This document shows, piece after piece, positions 34,551-42,490 of a DNA stretch of 64,000 bases (within the stretch, counting starts at the first letter, position 1; every line of letters starts with the position of its first letter). Under the pieces are notes generated by a model. The model was not told where the DNA came from and made no database searches. It was given only the letters and a program-made list of their open reading frames with translations. Where the stretch lies: contig NZ_AP029028.1 in assembly GCF_037076565.1 (NCBI RefSeq), positions 2,418,001 to 2,482,000 of the forward strand, given 5' to 3'. The position numbers and the translations under genes are program-made. The stretch comes from Herbaspirillum sp. DW155. GTDB taxonomy: Bacteria > Pseudomonadota > Gammaproteobacteria > Burkholderiales > Burkholderiaceae_D.

Positions 34551-35233
34551 CCGGCTACGATGCTTTCATCTTTGATCTTGATGGCACCCTGATCGACAGC
34601 GCGCCCGATATCGCCGCCGCCGTCAATGCCTACCTGCAGGAGCAAGGGCATGCCACGCTGGAGGTCGCCTGTGTCGAACGCTTCATCGGCAACGGTCCGC
34701 GTCGCCTGATCGAGGATATCCTGATGGATCAGGGCATTGCCGTTGACGAGGCGGCTCTGGACGTGGCTGTGCAATCCTACCTAGGCCACTATCACCGCCA
34801 TCCGGCCCGCCATACGCGCTTCTTCCCGCATGTGAAGGAAGATATGGAAAGTCTGCACGCTGCCGGCATCCGGCTGGGTATCTGTACCAACAAGCCCCAT
34901 GCCTTGACGCGCCAAATCCTCGATCTGTTGGATTTGTCGCCGCTGGTGGAGGTGGCGCTGGGTGCCGATGCCGTGCCGGCCTGCAAGCCTGACCCCGGCC
35001 ATTTGCGCGCTGTGGCACGGCGCATGGCACTGGTCGACGGTGCTTGGGCCTACATCGGCGATACGCCCGTCGATCAGGCTACCGCGGCTGCAGCCGGAGT
35101 GCCGTTCTTCGTGGTGCCGTGGGGTGGCGGCAGCGAGGTCCAAGTGCTCCCGGGGCAACGCTTGCGTCGGCTGATCGACCTGCTGTCTTATAAAATCGCG
35201 CCTTTGGCCGCACGGCCATCGACAACCACATAA
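34547..35233 (+). CDS. HAD-family phosphatase, phosphoglycolate-phosphatase-like (228 aa)
   Basis: HAD motif I IFDLDGTLIDSAPDI (Asp10, Asp12), motif II GICTNKP, motif III Lys in ACKPDPGHL, motif IV YIGDTPVDQATAAAAG. This is the Gph layout with a helical cap (residues about 18-80). It removes phosphate from a small phosphorylated metabolite. Placed between a kinase and a ribose-phosphate-isomerase paralogue, it may act on a pathway sugar phosphate or clear a toxic by-product. Overlaps the kinase gene by 4 bases; the regulator gene follows after 9 bases. Confidence 0.85.
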   Translation: MTGYDAFIFDLDGTLIDSAPDIAAAVNAYLQEQGHATLEVACVERFIGNGPRRLIEDILMDQGIAVDEAALDVAVQSYLGHYHRHPARHTRFFPHVKEDMESLHAAGIRLGICTNKPHALTRQILDLLDLSPLVEVALGADAVPACKPDPGHLRAVARRMALVDGAWAYIGDTPVDQATAAAAGVPFFVVPWGGGSEVQVLPGQRLRRLIDLLSYKIAPLAARPSTTT

Positions 35234-35242
35234 AGGACAGCC

Positions 35243-36082
35243 ATGAGCAACAGTCTGTTGCAGCAGATCGTGCGCGAGCAAGAGGAAATGAAACCGGCCG
35301 AGTTGCGCATCGCGCATTTCGTCAGCCAGGCGCCGGGCGAGGTGATCCACATGAGCATGGCATCACTGGCCGAGCGCTGTGCCGTCAGTGATCCGACCAT
35401 CGTGCGCTTCTGCCGCCGCTTCGGATTCAACGGCTATCAGGATTTCAAGCTGAGTCTGGCACAGAGCCTGGTGCCTGCGGCACCTTTCGTCTATGAGCAG
35501 ATCACCAAGGAGGACGATATCGGCCAGATCGTGCGCAAGACCTGCCGTAATTCGCTTTCGGCCATCCAGCGCGCGTTGGAAGACCTTGTGCCGCAACAGA
35601 TCGAAGAAGCGGCATCCCTGCTGCAATCGGCCACCTGGATCGGCATTTATGCCAGCGGCATTTCTGAAATCACCGCGCTGGATGCCGAGCACAAGTTCCA
35701 ACGCCTGGGCCTGCGCTGCTCGGCGGTGATGGAAGAGAAGAAGCAATGGATGCATGCCGAGAAATCGCGGCCCCATGAAGTGGCACTGATTTTCTCGCAG
35801 TCCGGCCATACCAAGCGCATGGTGGAGCTGGCCATCGCGGCGCGTGCCGGGGGCGCGCGCGTGGTCTCGGTGACGGCCGCCGACAGCCCGCTGGCACAGG
35901 TTACCGATGCGCTCATCGCCGTCTTGCCCTATGACCAGACCGAATTCATGACCCCGCTGGCCTCACGGCTGAATCACCACCTGGTCGTCAACATGCTGGT
36001 CACGGCAATCGCCGTGGCCAGCAACAGCGAATTCCCCGACCAGTTGCCGGCCCTGGATTCCTGGATGACCGACAAGATCTAG
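35243..36082 (+). CDS. RpiR-family transcriptional regulator (279 aa)
   Basis: N-terminal HTH_6 domain (residues about 1-77: ELRIAHFVSQAPGEVIHMSM, then SLAERCAVSDPTIVRFCRRF and GFNGYQDFK) and a C-terminal SIS sugar-phosphate domain (about 125-255: WIGIYASGISEITALDAEHK, VALIFSQSGHTKRMVELAIA). RBS AAAGGAC. It lies inside the operon it probably controls. The three TAGT-N3-ACTA palindromes in front of the SDR gene, the aldehyde dehydrogenase operon and the transporter operon are its likely binding sites. Confidence 0.9.
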   Translation: MSNSLLQQIVREQEEMKPAELRIAHFVSQAPGEVIHMSMASLAERCAVSDPTIVRFCRRFGFNGYQDFKLSLAQSLVPAAPFVYEQITKEDDIGQIVRKTCRNSLSAIQRALEDLVPQQIEEAASLLQSATWIGIYASGISEITALDAEHKFQRLGLRCSAVMEEKKQWMHAEKSRPHEVALIFSQSGHTKRMVELAIAARAGGARVVSVTAADSPLAQVTDALIAVLPYDQTEFMTPLASRLNHHLVVNMLVTAIAVASNSEFPDQLPALDSWMTDKI

Positions 36083-36147
36083 TCCGGCCATGGACCGGGA
36101 TGTCGGACCAGTGGCCAGGATCACGCAGCTTTTTTGAAGGAGAGACC

Positions 36148-36861
36148 ATGCAGTTGAACCAGAACGAAGCAAAGAAACTGGCCGGTCGTCGGGCCATCGA
36201 CGAATTCGTAAGGGGCGGCATGCGCCTGGGCCTGGGCTCGGGGACCACCTCGCACTTCTTCGTGCGGGAACTGGCCAAGCATATCGCCGACGGCCTCGAC
36301 GTCACCTGCACCGCCACCTCGCGCTCGACCATCGATGTCGCGCGCGAAGTCGGTATCCCCATCGTGGACCCCAACGAGATCGGTCAGATCGATCTGACCA
36401 TCGACGGGCCTGACGAGATTGACCGCGATTTCCAGATGATCAAGGGTGGCGGTGCCTGCCTGCTGTGGGAGAAGATCATCGCCCACGCCTCCACCCGCAT
36501 GATCACCATTTGCGATGAGAGCAAGATCGTTGACCGGCTCGGTGCTTTCCCACTCCCGGTGGAAGTGGTGCAGTTCGCCTGGAAGCAGACCGACCGCATG
36601 ATCGCCGGCCTGCTGCGCACGCAGGGCATCGAGGCCCGCATCGTCCGCCGCACCCGCGACGAGCGCCCGGTGGTCACCGACAGTGGTCATTTCATCCTCG
36701 ATTGCCATTGCCAGGCCATCGCCGATGCACCGCTGTTGGAAAGGGAACTCAATCGCATCCCCGGCGTGGTGGAGAACGGACTGTTCACCCGTGAAGCGGC
36801 GGGCATGGTGGTGGGGTGTTTCGATGGCTCGACCTACGTTTCCTTGCGTCCGGCGAGCTAG
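36148..36861 (+). CDS. Ribose-5-phosphate isomerase A paralogue (237 aa)
   Basis: Start MQLNQNEAKKLAGRRAIDEF at 36148 has AAGGAGAG upstream. RpiA motifs are kept but drifted: GLGSGTTSHFF (usual GLGTGST), IDGPDEID with Asp86 and Asp89 (usual DGADE), IKGGGACLLWEKI with Lys99 and catalytic Glu108 (usual KGGGGALLREKI), and GAFPLPVEVVQF. All catalytic positions remain, so it is probably an active aldose-ketose isomerase, but substitutions around the phosphate/sugar pocket suggest a substrate other than ribose 5-phosphate. Its stop codon begins a near-copy of the operator (TAGTAAAACTT, 36859-36869). Confidence 0.85.
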   Translation: MQLNQNEAKKLAGRRAIDEFVRGGMRLGLGSGTTSHFFVRELAKHIADGLDVTCTATSRSTIDVAREVGIPIVDPNEIGQIDLTIDGPDEIDRDFQMIKGGGACLLWEKIIAHASTRMITICDESKIVDRLGAFPLPVEVVQFAWKQTDRMIAGLLRTQGIEARIVRRTRDERPVVTDSGHFILDCHCQAIADAPLLERELNRIPGVVENGLFTREAAGMVVGCFDGSTYVSLRPAS

Positions 36862-36995
36862 TAAAACTTCGCGCGTCCGGGCTGGGCCGTTTGCGTGCGA
36901 AAGATGACGTTTCTTTTCCGGCTGTTTTTCCCCGAGGATGTCTGCCGTTGGCAGGGTGAAGCTTTTCTTCGAACCCTGATTGCCGGTGGGCTTGA

Positions 36996-37006
36996 TAGTA
37001 AAACTA
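36996..37006. promoter_or_regulatory. Palindrome TAGTAAAACTA, candidate RpiR operator, site 3
   Basis: The same TAGT-N3-ACTA arms as sites 1 and 2, followed by the same TAT, 22 bases before the start of the sugar-binding-protein gene. A/T-rich hexamers (ACTATA, TATATA) overlapping its right half could be a -10 element. Confidence 0.6.
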
Positions 37007-37028
37007 TATAAACCAATTGGAGGTAGAC

Positions 37029-38117
37029 ATGAAATCGCATTCCGCATCGACGCGTCGCCAGCTTCTGCTCGGCGGATTGGCCCTGGGCGGCCTGAGCGCC
37101 TTGGGTGTTCCCGGTTGGGCCGGGGCCCAGCAAAAGCTGTTGATCCCATTCAGCAACAAGAGCCTGGACTATTACTTTTTCGTGATCGAAGAAGCCGCCG
37201 TCAAGCGCGCGGTGGAGGCCAATCAGGGCAAGTTCCAGGCCACCAATGCCAGCTTCGACAATACCCGCCAGCTGGAGCAGTGGCAGTCGCTGATGCTCTC
37301 GCGCCCGGCAGCCCTGGTGTCGGACCCCATCGACAGCCAGGCCATCGTCAGCGGCCTGCGCCGCTACAACCAGCAGAAGATCCCGGTGGCCATCATCGAT
37401 ACGCCGGCCGAAAGCGGCAATGTCGCCATCACCGTCAGCTTTGACAATTATCTGGGCGGCGTCATGGCCGCCAAGGAGATCATCAATCGTCTCGTCAAGA
37501 AACATGGCAGCGCCAAGGGCAAGGTGCTCAACTGCTATGGGGCACTGGCCAGCGTGGCGTGGCGTCAGCGCAAGGAGGGCATGGACGCCGAGTTCGCCAA
37601 GTATCCCGGCATCACCTATATCAGCCGCCCGACCGAAGGCAAGCTGGACCAGATGCTGGCCGTGACCCTGGCCACGCTGTCCGAACATCCTGACCTCGAT
37701 GCCGTCCACGCGCCCAGCGATTCGCCCGCGCGCGGCATCGCCACGGCCTTGCAGCAGAAGAACCGCTGGAAGAAGGTGGATGAAAAGGATCACGTCATCT
37801 TCGTCACCATCGATGGCGAGCCGGTGGCGCTGCGCTGGATCCAGGACGGCTACATGGACGCCTGCGTCTCGCAGGATCCGATTGCCTATGGCGAAGTGGC
37901 CGTGGAGATGCTGGTGAAGCACGCGATCCCCGGCAAGGACGTCCCCATCGGCCCCTACGAAAACAAGAAGTACTTCTGGGAAAAGGGCCAGATCGTCAAA
38001 GGCAAGACCGGTCCCACGCTCATCATTCCGCCCTTCGTGATCGACCGCAGCAATGCCGCCGACCAGCGCCACTGGGGCTATGTAGCCGAAAAGGTCTGGG
38101 GGATCGCCTATACCTGA
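37029..38117 (+). CDS. Periplasmic sugar-binding protein, probable Tat substrate (362 aa)
   Basis: GGAGG 5 bases before ATG 37029. The N-terminus STRRQLLLGGLALGGLSALG carries a twin-arginine motif followed by a hydrophobic stretch and AGA-QQ, suggesting Tat export. The mature part is a type I periplasmic-binding fold (Peripla_BP_4): LIPFSNKSLDYYFFVIEEAA, VSDPIDSQAIVSGLRRYN, VSFDNYLGGVMAAKEI, FVTIDGEPVALRWIQDGYMD. It captures the sugar for the ATPase and permease that follow. The ligand is not identifiable; the unusual Tat signal would fit folding before export. Confidence 0.88.
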   Translation: MKSHSASTRRQLLLGGLALGGLSALGVPGWAGAQQKLLIPFSNKSLDYYFFVIEEAAVKRAVEANQGKFQATNASFDNTRQLEQWQSLMLSRPAALVSDPIDSQAIVSGLRRYNQQKIPVAIIDTPAESGNVAITVSFDNYLGGVMAAKEIINRLVKKHGSAKGKVLNCYGALASVAWRQRKEGMDAEFAKYPGITYISRPTEGKLDQMLAVTLATLSEHPDLDAVHAPSDSPARGIATALQQKNRWKKVDEKDHVIFVTIDGEPVALRWIQDGYMDACVSQDPIAYGEVAVEMLVKHAIPGKDVPIGPYENKKYFWEKGQIVKGKTGPTLIIPPFVIDRSNAADQRHWGYVAEKVWGIAYT

Positions 38118-38168
38118 GCCCCGCTCACGGTACAGGCGAGAGTCACGTGACCGAATCAAGGAGACGCC

Positions 38169-39686
38169 ATGACGACTGACAATTCCCTCGCAGGCCATAC
38201 CGACCTGGCGCTGCGCGTGGACAAGCTGGGCAAACGCTATGGCGCCTTCCACGCGCTGCGCGACGTTACACTGGGCATCCGGCGTGGCACCATCCACGGC
38301 CTGCTGGGCGAGAACGGGGCGGGCAAGAGTACGCTGGTGGGTCTCATCTCCGGCCAGCGCACGCCCAGCGAGGGCCGTATCTTCCTCGGCGAGCAGGAAA
38401 TCCAGGGCGCCGACGTCCACCGCATGGAAGCCGCCGGTGTTTTCCTGGTGCCGCAGGAACCGATGATCATCGAGCACATGTCGGTGATGGATAACCTGAT
38501 GCTGGGCCTCTGGCCAGCCTCACGCGGCTTTATCTCGACCCGGCGCATGTGCCAGAATGCCGCGCGCATGCTGGCCGGCAGCGGTATTGATGCAGAGTGT
38601 CCGGCCGGTTCCCTCAATGCCGTTGCGCGGCGCAAGCTCAATATCCTGCGGGCCATGTTCTCGGGCGGCAGCCTCCTCATCCTCGATGAGCCGACGGCGG
38701 CACTGACCGTTCCCGACCGGCTGCAGTTGTTCGAGTTCATGCGCCAGTTGCGCGCTGGCGGCGTGACCTTCCTCTTCATCTCGCACTATAACGATGAAAT
38801 CCTCGACATCTGCGATGCCGTCACCGTCTTGCGTGACGGGCGGCTGGTCGCCACCAGCGAGCAAGTGCAGAGTCTCACATCGTCACAACTCTCCGAATTC
38901 GTGCTGGGGCGGGGCCTGGCGCTGTTTCAGCGTGAACGGGGGCAGCTCCCGGCGCACAGTGTGCCGGCGGAGTTGATCTGCCTCAGCGATATCGCTGCTG
39001 AACGGCTGGACGTGCAGCAACTGACGATCCGGCCCGGCGAGATCATCGGTTTCACCGGCTTGCCGGGCGAGGGGGCCAAGGAACTGGCGCGCGGCCTGTT
39101 CGGCTTGACGCCGCTGCCGGCTGGCAGCATCCGCTTTCCGCGGGAGGATATGGCGCGCCTGCCGCAGTCGCCCGACCAGGCCTTTGCCATGGGCATCGCC
39201 TATCTGTCCGACGACCGCAGGCGCGACGGCGTGGTCGGCCACCTGTCCATCCGCGAGAACATCGCGCTGTCATCGTTGCCGCGCCGCTTGCGGGCCGGCC
39301 TGGTGGACCAGCTGCAGGAGCACGCCATCTGCAGCAGCTATGTCCAGCGCATGGGGATCAAGGCCGGCAGCAGCGAGGAAGCCGTCAATACGCTCAGCGG
39401 CGGCAACCAGCAGAAGGTCTGCCTGGGGCGGGTGCTGGCCACCACGCCGCGCCTGTTGATCCTGGACGAGCCCACCCGCGGCATCGACGTCGGCGTCAAG
39501 CAGGATGTGCTGCGCATCCTCGATCAGTTGAGCCGCTCTGGCGTGGCCGTGATCATCGTCTCCACCGATGTGGACGAGCTGGCGCGAGCGGCCGACCGGG
39601 TCTGCATCTTCCAGCGTGGACGCATCGCGCACACGCTCAGTGGCAGCGACATCAGCACCGACCGCCTGCGCCAGTTGGCGCAGTGA
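38169..39686 (+). CDS. Sugar ABC transporter ATPase, two nucleotide-binding domains (505 aa)
   Basis: RbsA/MglA-type tandem ATPase. NBD1 (about 1-235) has Walker A GENGAGKST, Walker B LLILDEPTAAL and H-loop ISHYNDE, but its signature is lost (SLNAVARRKL where L-S-V-G-Q-Q is usual). NBD2 (about 250-500) has the signature LSGGNQQKV and Walker B LLILDEPTRGID, but a degenerate Walker A (GLPGEGAKE) and no H-loop His (VSTDVDE). So only one composite ATP site (NBD1 Walker A with NBD2 signature) can be canonical. AAGGAGACGCC precedes the ATG. Confidence 0.93.
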   Translation: MTTDNSLAGHTDLALRVDKLGKRYGAFHALRDVTLGIRRGTIHGLLGENGAGKSTLVGLISGQRTPSEGRIFLGEQEIQGADVHRMEAAGVFLVPQEPMIIEHMSVMDNLMLGLWPASRGFISTRRMCQNAARMLAGSGIDAECPAGSLNAVARRKLNILRAMFSGGSLLILDEPTAALTVPDRLQLFEFMRQLRAGGVTFLFISHYNDEILDICDAVTVLRDGRLVATSEQVQSLTSSQLSEFVLGRGLALFQRERGQLPAHSVPAELICLSDIAAERLDVQQLTIRPGEIIGFTGLPGEGAKELARGLFGLTPLPAGSIRFPREDMARLPQSPDQAFAMGIAYLSDDRRRDGVVGHLSIRENIALSSLPRRLRAGLVDQLQEHAICSSYVQRMGIKAGSSEEAVNTLSGGNQQKVCLGRVLATTPRLLILDEPTRGIDVGVKQDVLRILDQLSRSGVAVIIVSTDVDELARAADRVCIFQRGRIAHTLSGSDISTDRLRQLAQ

Positions 39687-39714
39687 CGACAACATGAAAC
39701 AAGGAGACTCCTCC

Positions 39715-40725
39715 ATGACAACCGCAACCGAGATCGGCACGACGCCGGATCCCGATCATTCCGCCCCGGGGCCGCGCAAGTCACGCCAGCTACTGGCCTG
39801 GATCCTGCGCAATGTGGTCTGGATCTGGCTGGTGACACTGGTGCTGGGCTTTGGCCTGTTCAGCCAGTTCTTCCTGAGTGTGATGAATCTGCAGAACATC
39901 CTGGTGCAGGCCACCGTGCTGGGCATGTTGGCGCTGGCCGTGGCGCTGCCCTTGCTGGTGGGAGAGATCGACCTGTCGCTGCCGGCCAACCTGGGCTTTT
40001 CCTCGGCCATCGGCGCCTGGTTGTACGCCAGCGTGGGCGGACCTTGGTGGCTCACCATGCTGGCCGGCGTGGCGGTGGCGACCCTGATCGGCTGGTTCAA
40101 TGGCCTGTGCATTACGCGCCTGCGCATGGTCTCGCTGATCCAGACCCTGGCGATGATGATCGTGCTGCAAGGCGCCTTGCTGGCACTCACCCAGGGCAAG
40201 ACCATCACCAACCTGGACGATGGCTACATCTGGATCGGCTCGGCGACCCTGGGCGGCTGGCCGCTGATGCCGGTGATCTTCGTCATTGCGTTGCTGGTTA
40301 TGTCGGTCATGCTGCGGCGGACCGTGCTGGGCCGCTCCATCTATGCGGTGGGCGGCAATGCGCTGGCCTCGCACGCGGCCGGCATCCGCGTGCATCGCAT
40401 CAAGATCATCTGCTATGCACTGGCCGGTTGCATGGCTGGCGTGGCCGGGTATCTGCTGGCCTCCTGGCAGATCGCCATCACCTCCAACCAGGGCGCGAGC
40501 TACCTGCTGTATGCGATTGCGGCGCCCATCATCGGCGGGGTCAGCACCTTCGGCGGGCGCGGCAGCGTGCTGGGCATCCTAGGCGGTGTGCTCCTGCTTA
40601 CGGTGATCCAGGTCGGGCTGGCCATCATCAACGTGCCGTCCTTCTATGTGGGCATGATCGGTGGCGTGATGATCTTCATTGCGGTGGCCATCGACGCCAT
40701 CCGCGTGCGGTTTTTCGTGCAATGA
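39715..40725 (+). CDS. Sugar ABC transporter permease (336 aa)
   Basis: Start ATG 39715 is chosen over 39694 because AAGGAG lies 9 bases upstream of it. About 8-10 membrane segments with the RbsC-family signatures: LNLQNIL-like MNLQNILVQATVLGMLALAV, LVGEIDLSLPANLGFSSAIG, GWFNGLCITRLRMVSLIQTL, YAVGGNALASHAAGIRVHRI, and APIIGGVSTFGGRGSVLGIL near the end. It forms the inner-membrane channel with the preceding ATPase and binding protein. It overlaps the D-lactate dehydrogenase start by 4 bases. Confidence 0.93.
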   Translation: MTTATEIGTTPDPDHSAPGPRKSRQLLAWILRNVVWIWLVTLVLGFGLFSQFFLSVMNLQNILVQATVLGMLALAVALPLLVGEIDLSLPANLGFSSAIGAWLYASVGGPWWLTMLAGVAVATLIGWFNGLCITRLRMVSLIQTLAMMIVLQGALLALTQGKTITNLDDGYIWIGSATLGGWPLMPVIFVIALLVMSVMLRRTVLGRSIYAVGGNALASHAAGIRVHRIKIICYALAGCMAGVAGYLLASWQIAITSNQGASYLLYAIAAPIIGGVSTFGGRGSVLGILGGVLLLTVIQVGLAIINVPSFYVGMIGGVMIFIAVAIDAIRVRFFVQ

Positions 40726-42428
40726 GCCCCGACATCGAGACGGTGGAGAGCTTGCTGAGCAAGCTGCGCGGCATCGTGGGTCCACGTCAGGTGCTCATCA
40801 GTGCCGCAGCCAAGCGGCGTTACTGCCGTGGCTATCGCTACGGGCAGGGGGAAGCCGCCGCCGTCGTGCGCCCGGGCAGCCTGGTCGAAATGTGGCGCGT
40901 ATTGCAGGCCTGCCATGCGGCTGACGTCATCGTGATATGCCAGGCAGCCAATACCGGCTTGACCGGTGGTTCGACGCCAGCCGATGGCGGCTATGACCGC
41001 CCGGTGATCGTGCTCAATACCCTACGTCTGCGACGCCTGGATCTGCTGGACCAGGGACTGCAGGTGGTGACCCAGCCGGGCGTGACGCTAGATCAGCTGG
41101 AACGCCGGCTCAAGCCTCTGGGCCGCGAGCCGCATTCGGTGATCGGTTCCAGTTGCATGGGGGCATCGGTCACCGGCGGCGTCTGCAACAACTCCGGCGG
41201 CTCCCTGATCCGGCGCGGTCCAGCCTATACCGAACTAGCCTTGTATGCCCAGGTCGACTCCCAGGGACAGCTGCAACTGATCAATCATCTTGGCCTGGAG
41301 CTGGGCACCACCCCGGAAGAGATACTGGCCCGGTTGGAGCAAGGGAATTTGTCCGAAGTGAACGAAAATTCCCGCCATTGCACCCGCCACGCCTCCGATC
41401 ATGAGTATGCCCGGCATGTAAGGGATGTCCAGGCCGCTACCCCCGCCCGTTACAACGCGGACCCTCGACGGCTATATGAAGCTTCGGGCTCAGCCGGCCA
41501 CGTGGTGGTGTTTGCGTTGCGGCTTGATACCTTCGCCGCTGATCTCACGCCTACCGTGTTCTACATCGGCAGCAATGACCCTGCCGAGCTGGAAGCGTTC
41601 CGGCGCAGTATGCTCACGCATGCCGAGCACCTGCCCATCGCAGGCGAATACATGCACCGCTCGGCCTTCGAGGCCAGTGAGCGCTATGGCAAGGACCTCT
41701 TTCTCTTCATCCGCCGCTGCGGCACCGAGCGGCTGATGCAAGCCTATGCGATCAAGAGCCGGGTCGATGCATGGCTGGACAAGCTAGGGCTGCGACCGGG
41801 CTGCACGGACCGCCTGCTTCAGCGCCTCTCAGGCTGGCTGCCGTCACACCTGCCGGCACGGCTGATCGCTTGGCGCAACCGCTATGAGCATCATCTGCTG
41901 CTGAAAATGAACGAGGAGGGTGTGCAAGAGGCGCGCCGGTTGCTACAGCAACATTTTCCTTCAGCCACCGGCGATTTCTTCGAATGCGAGGAGGAGGAGG
42001 GTCGCGCCGCGTTCCTGAACCGTTTTGTCGTGGGCGCGGCCATCGTGCGTTATCGCGCCGTGCATGTGGATGAGGTGGAAGATATCGTGGCGCTGGACGT
42101 CGCCTTGCCGCGCAATATGCAGGACTGGTTCGAACACCTGCCGGCAAAGCTTGCGGAAAAGATCCGCTTCACCATGCTGTGCGGCCACTTCTTTTGCCAC
42201 GTGATGCACCAGGAATACCTGGTCAGGAAGGGCGAGAATTGCGACGCCATCAAAGAAGCCATCCTGGCGCTGCTGGAGGCCAAGGGGGCCAGATATCCGG
42301 CTGAACACAACGTGGGACACCAATATCGGGCCGAACCCGCGCTAGAAGACTTCTATCGCCGGCTGGACCCGACCAACAGCTTCAATCCCGGCATCGGCCA
42401 GACTTCACGCCGCAAGCACTGGCGCTAG
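40722..42428 (+). CDS. dld: Quinone-dependent D-lactate dehydrogenase Dld (568 aa)
   Basis: It starts inside the permease stop (ATGA). The FAD-binding part follows E. coli Dld closely: RRYCRGYRYGQGEAAAVVRP, CQAANTGLTGGSTP, LKPLGREPHSVIGSSCMGAS, TGGVCNNSGGSLIRRGPAYT. The C-terminal half has the membrane-binding Dld domain (FYIGSNDPAE, AGEYMHRSAFEASERYGKD, LPSHLPARLIAWRNRYEHHL, YPAEHNVGHQY, DPTNSFNPGIGQTSRRKHW). It oxidises D-lactate to pyruvate, feeding electrons to quinone at the inner membrane. Its place as the last gene of a sugar-uptake operon suggests D-lactate or a close hydroxyacid is a pathway end product. The stop TAG lies inside a dispersed repeat. Confidence 0.95.
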   Translation: MSPDIETVESLLSKLRGIVGPRQVLISAAAKRRYCRGYRYGQGEAAAVVRPGSLVEMWRVLQACHAADVIVICQAANTGLTGGSTPADGGYDRPVIVLNTLRLRRLDLLDQGLQVVTQPGVTLDQLERRLKPLGREPHSVIGSSCMGASVTGGVCNNSGGSLIRRGPAYTELALYAQVDSQGQLQLINHLGLELGTTPEEILARLEQGNLSEVNENSRHCTRHASDHEYARHVRDVQAATPARYNADPRRLYEASGSAGHVVVFALRLDTFAADLTPTVFYIGSNDPAELEAFRRSMLTHAEHLPIAGEYMHRSAFEASERYGKDLFLFIRRCGTERLMQAYAIKSRVDAWLDKLGLRPGCTDRLLQRLSGWLPSHLPARLIAWRNRYEHHLLLKMNEEGVQEARRLLQQHFPSATGDFFECEEEEGRAAFLNRFVVGAAIVRYRAVHVDEVEDIVALDVALPRNMQDWFEHLPAKLAEKIRFTMLCGHFFCHVMHQEYLVRKGENCDAIKEAILALLEAKGARYPAEHNVGHQYRAEPALEDFYRRLDPTNSFNPGIGQTSRRKHWR

Positions 42429-42461
42429 GGCCTGTTCACATTGAATCTGCACAGGCCCTAG
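42425..42461. repeat. Dispersed GGGCCTGTT repeat, copy 2 (complete palindrome)
   Basis: Perfect 11-bp arms CTAGGGCCTGT (42425-42435) and ACAGGCCCTAG (42451-42461) around a 15-base loop that contains AATCTG. The TAG of the dld stop codon is part of the left arm. In the convergent gap to prpF it could also end transcription, although no clear T-run follows. Confidence 0.75.
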
Positions 42462-42490
42462 TCTTGCCGCAGAGGCAGCCTACTTGCGGC

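Noticed and set aside
40044-40721. Upstream extension of the dld frame through the permease gene
   Set aside because: It is the out-of-frame translation of the permease; the Dld N-terminus and the ATGA overlap set the start at 40722.
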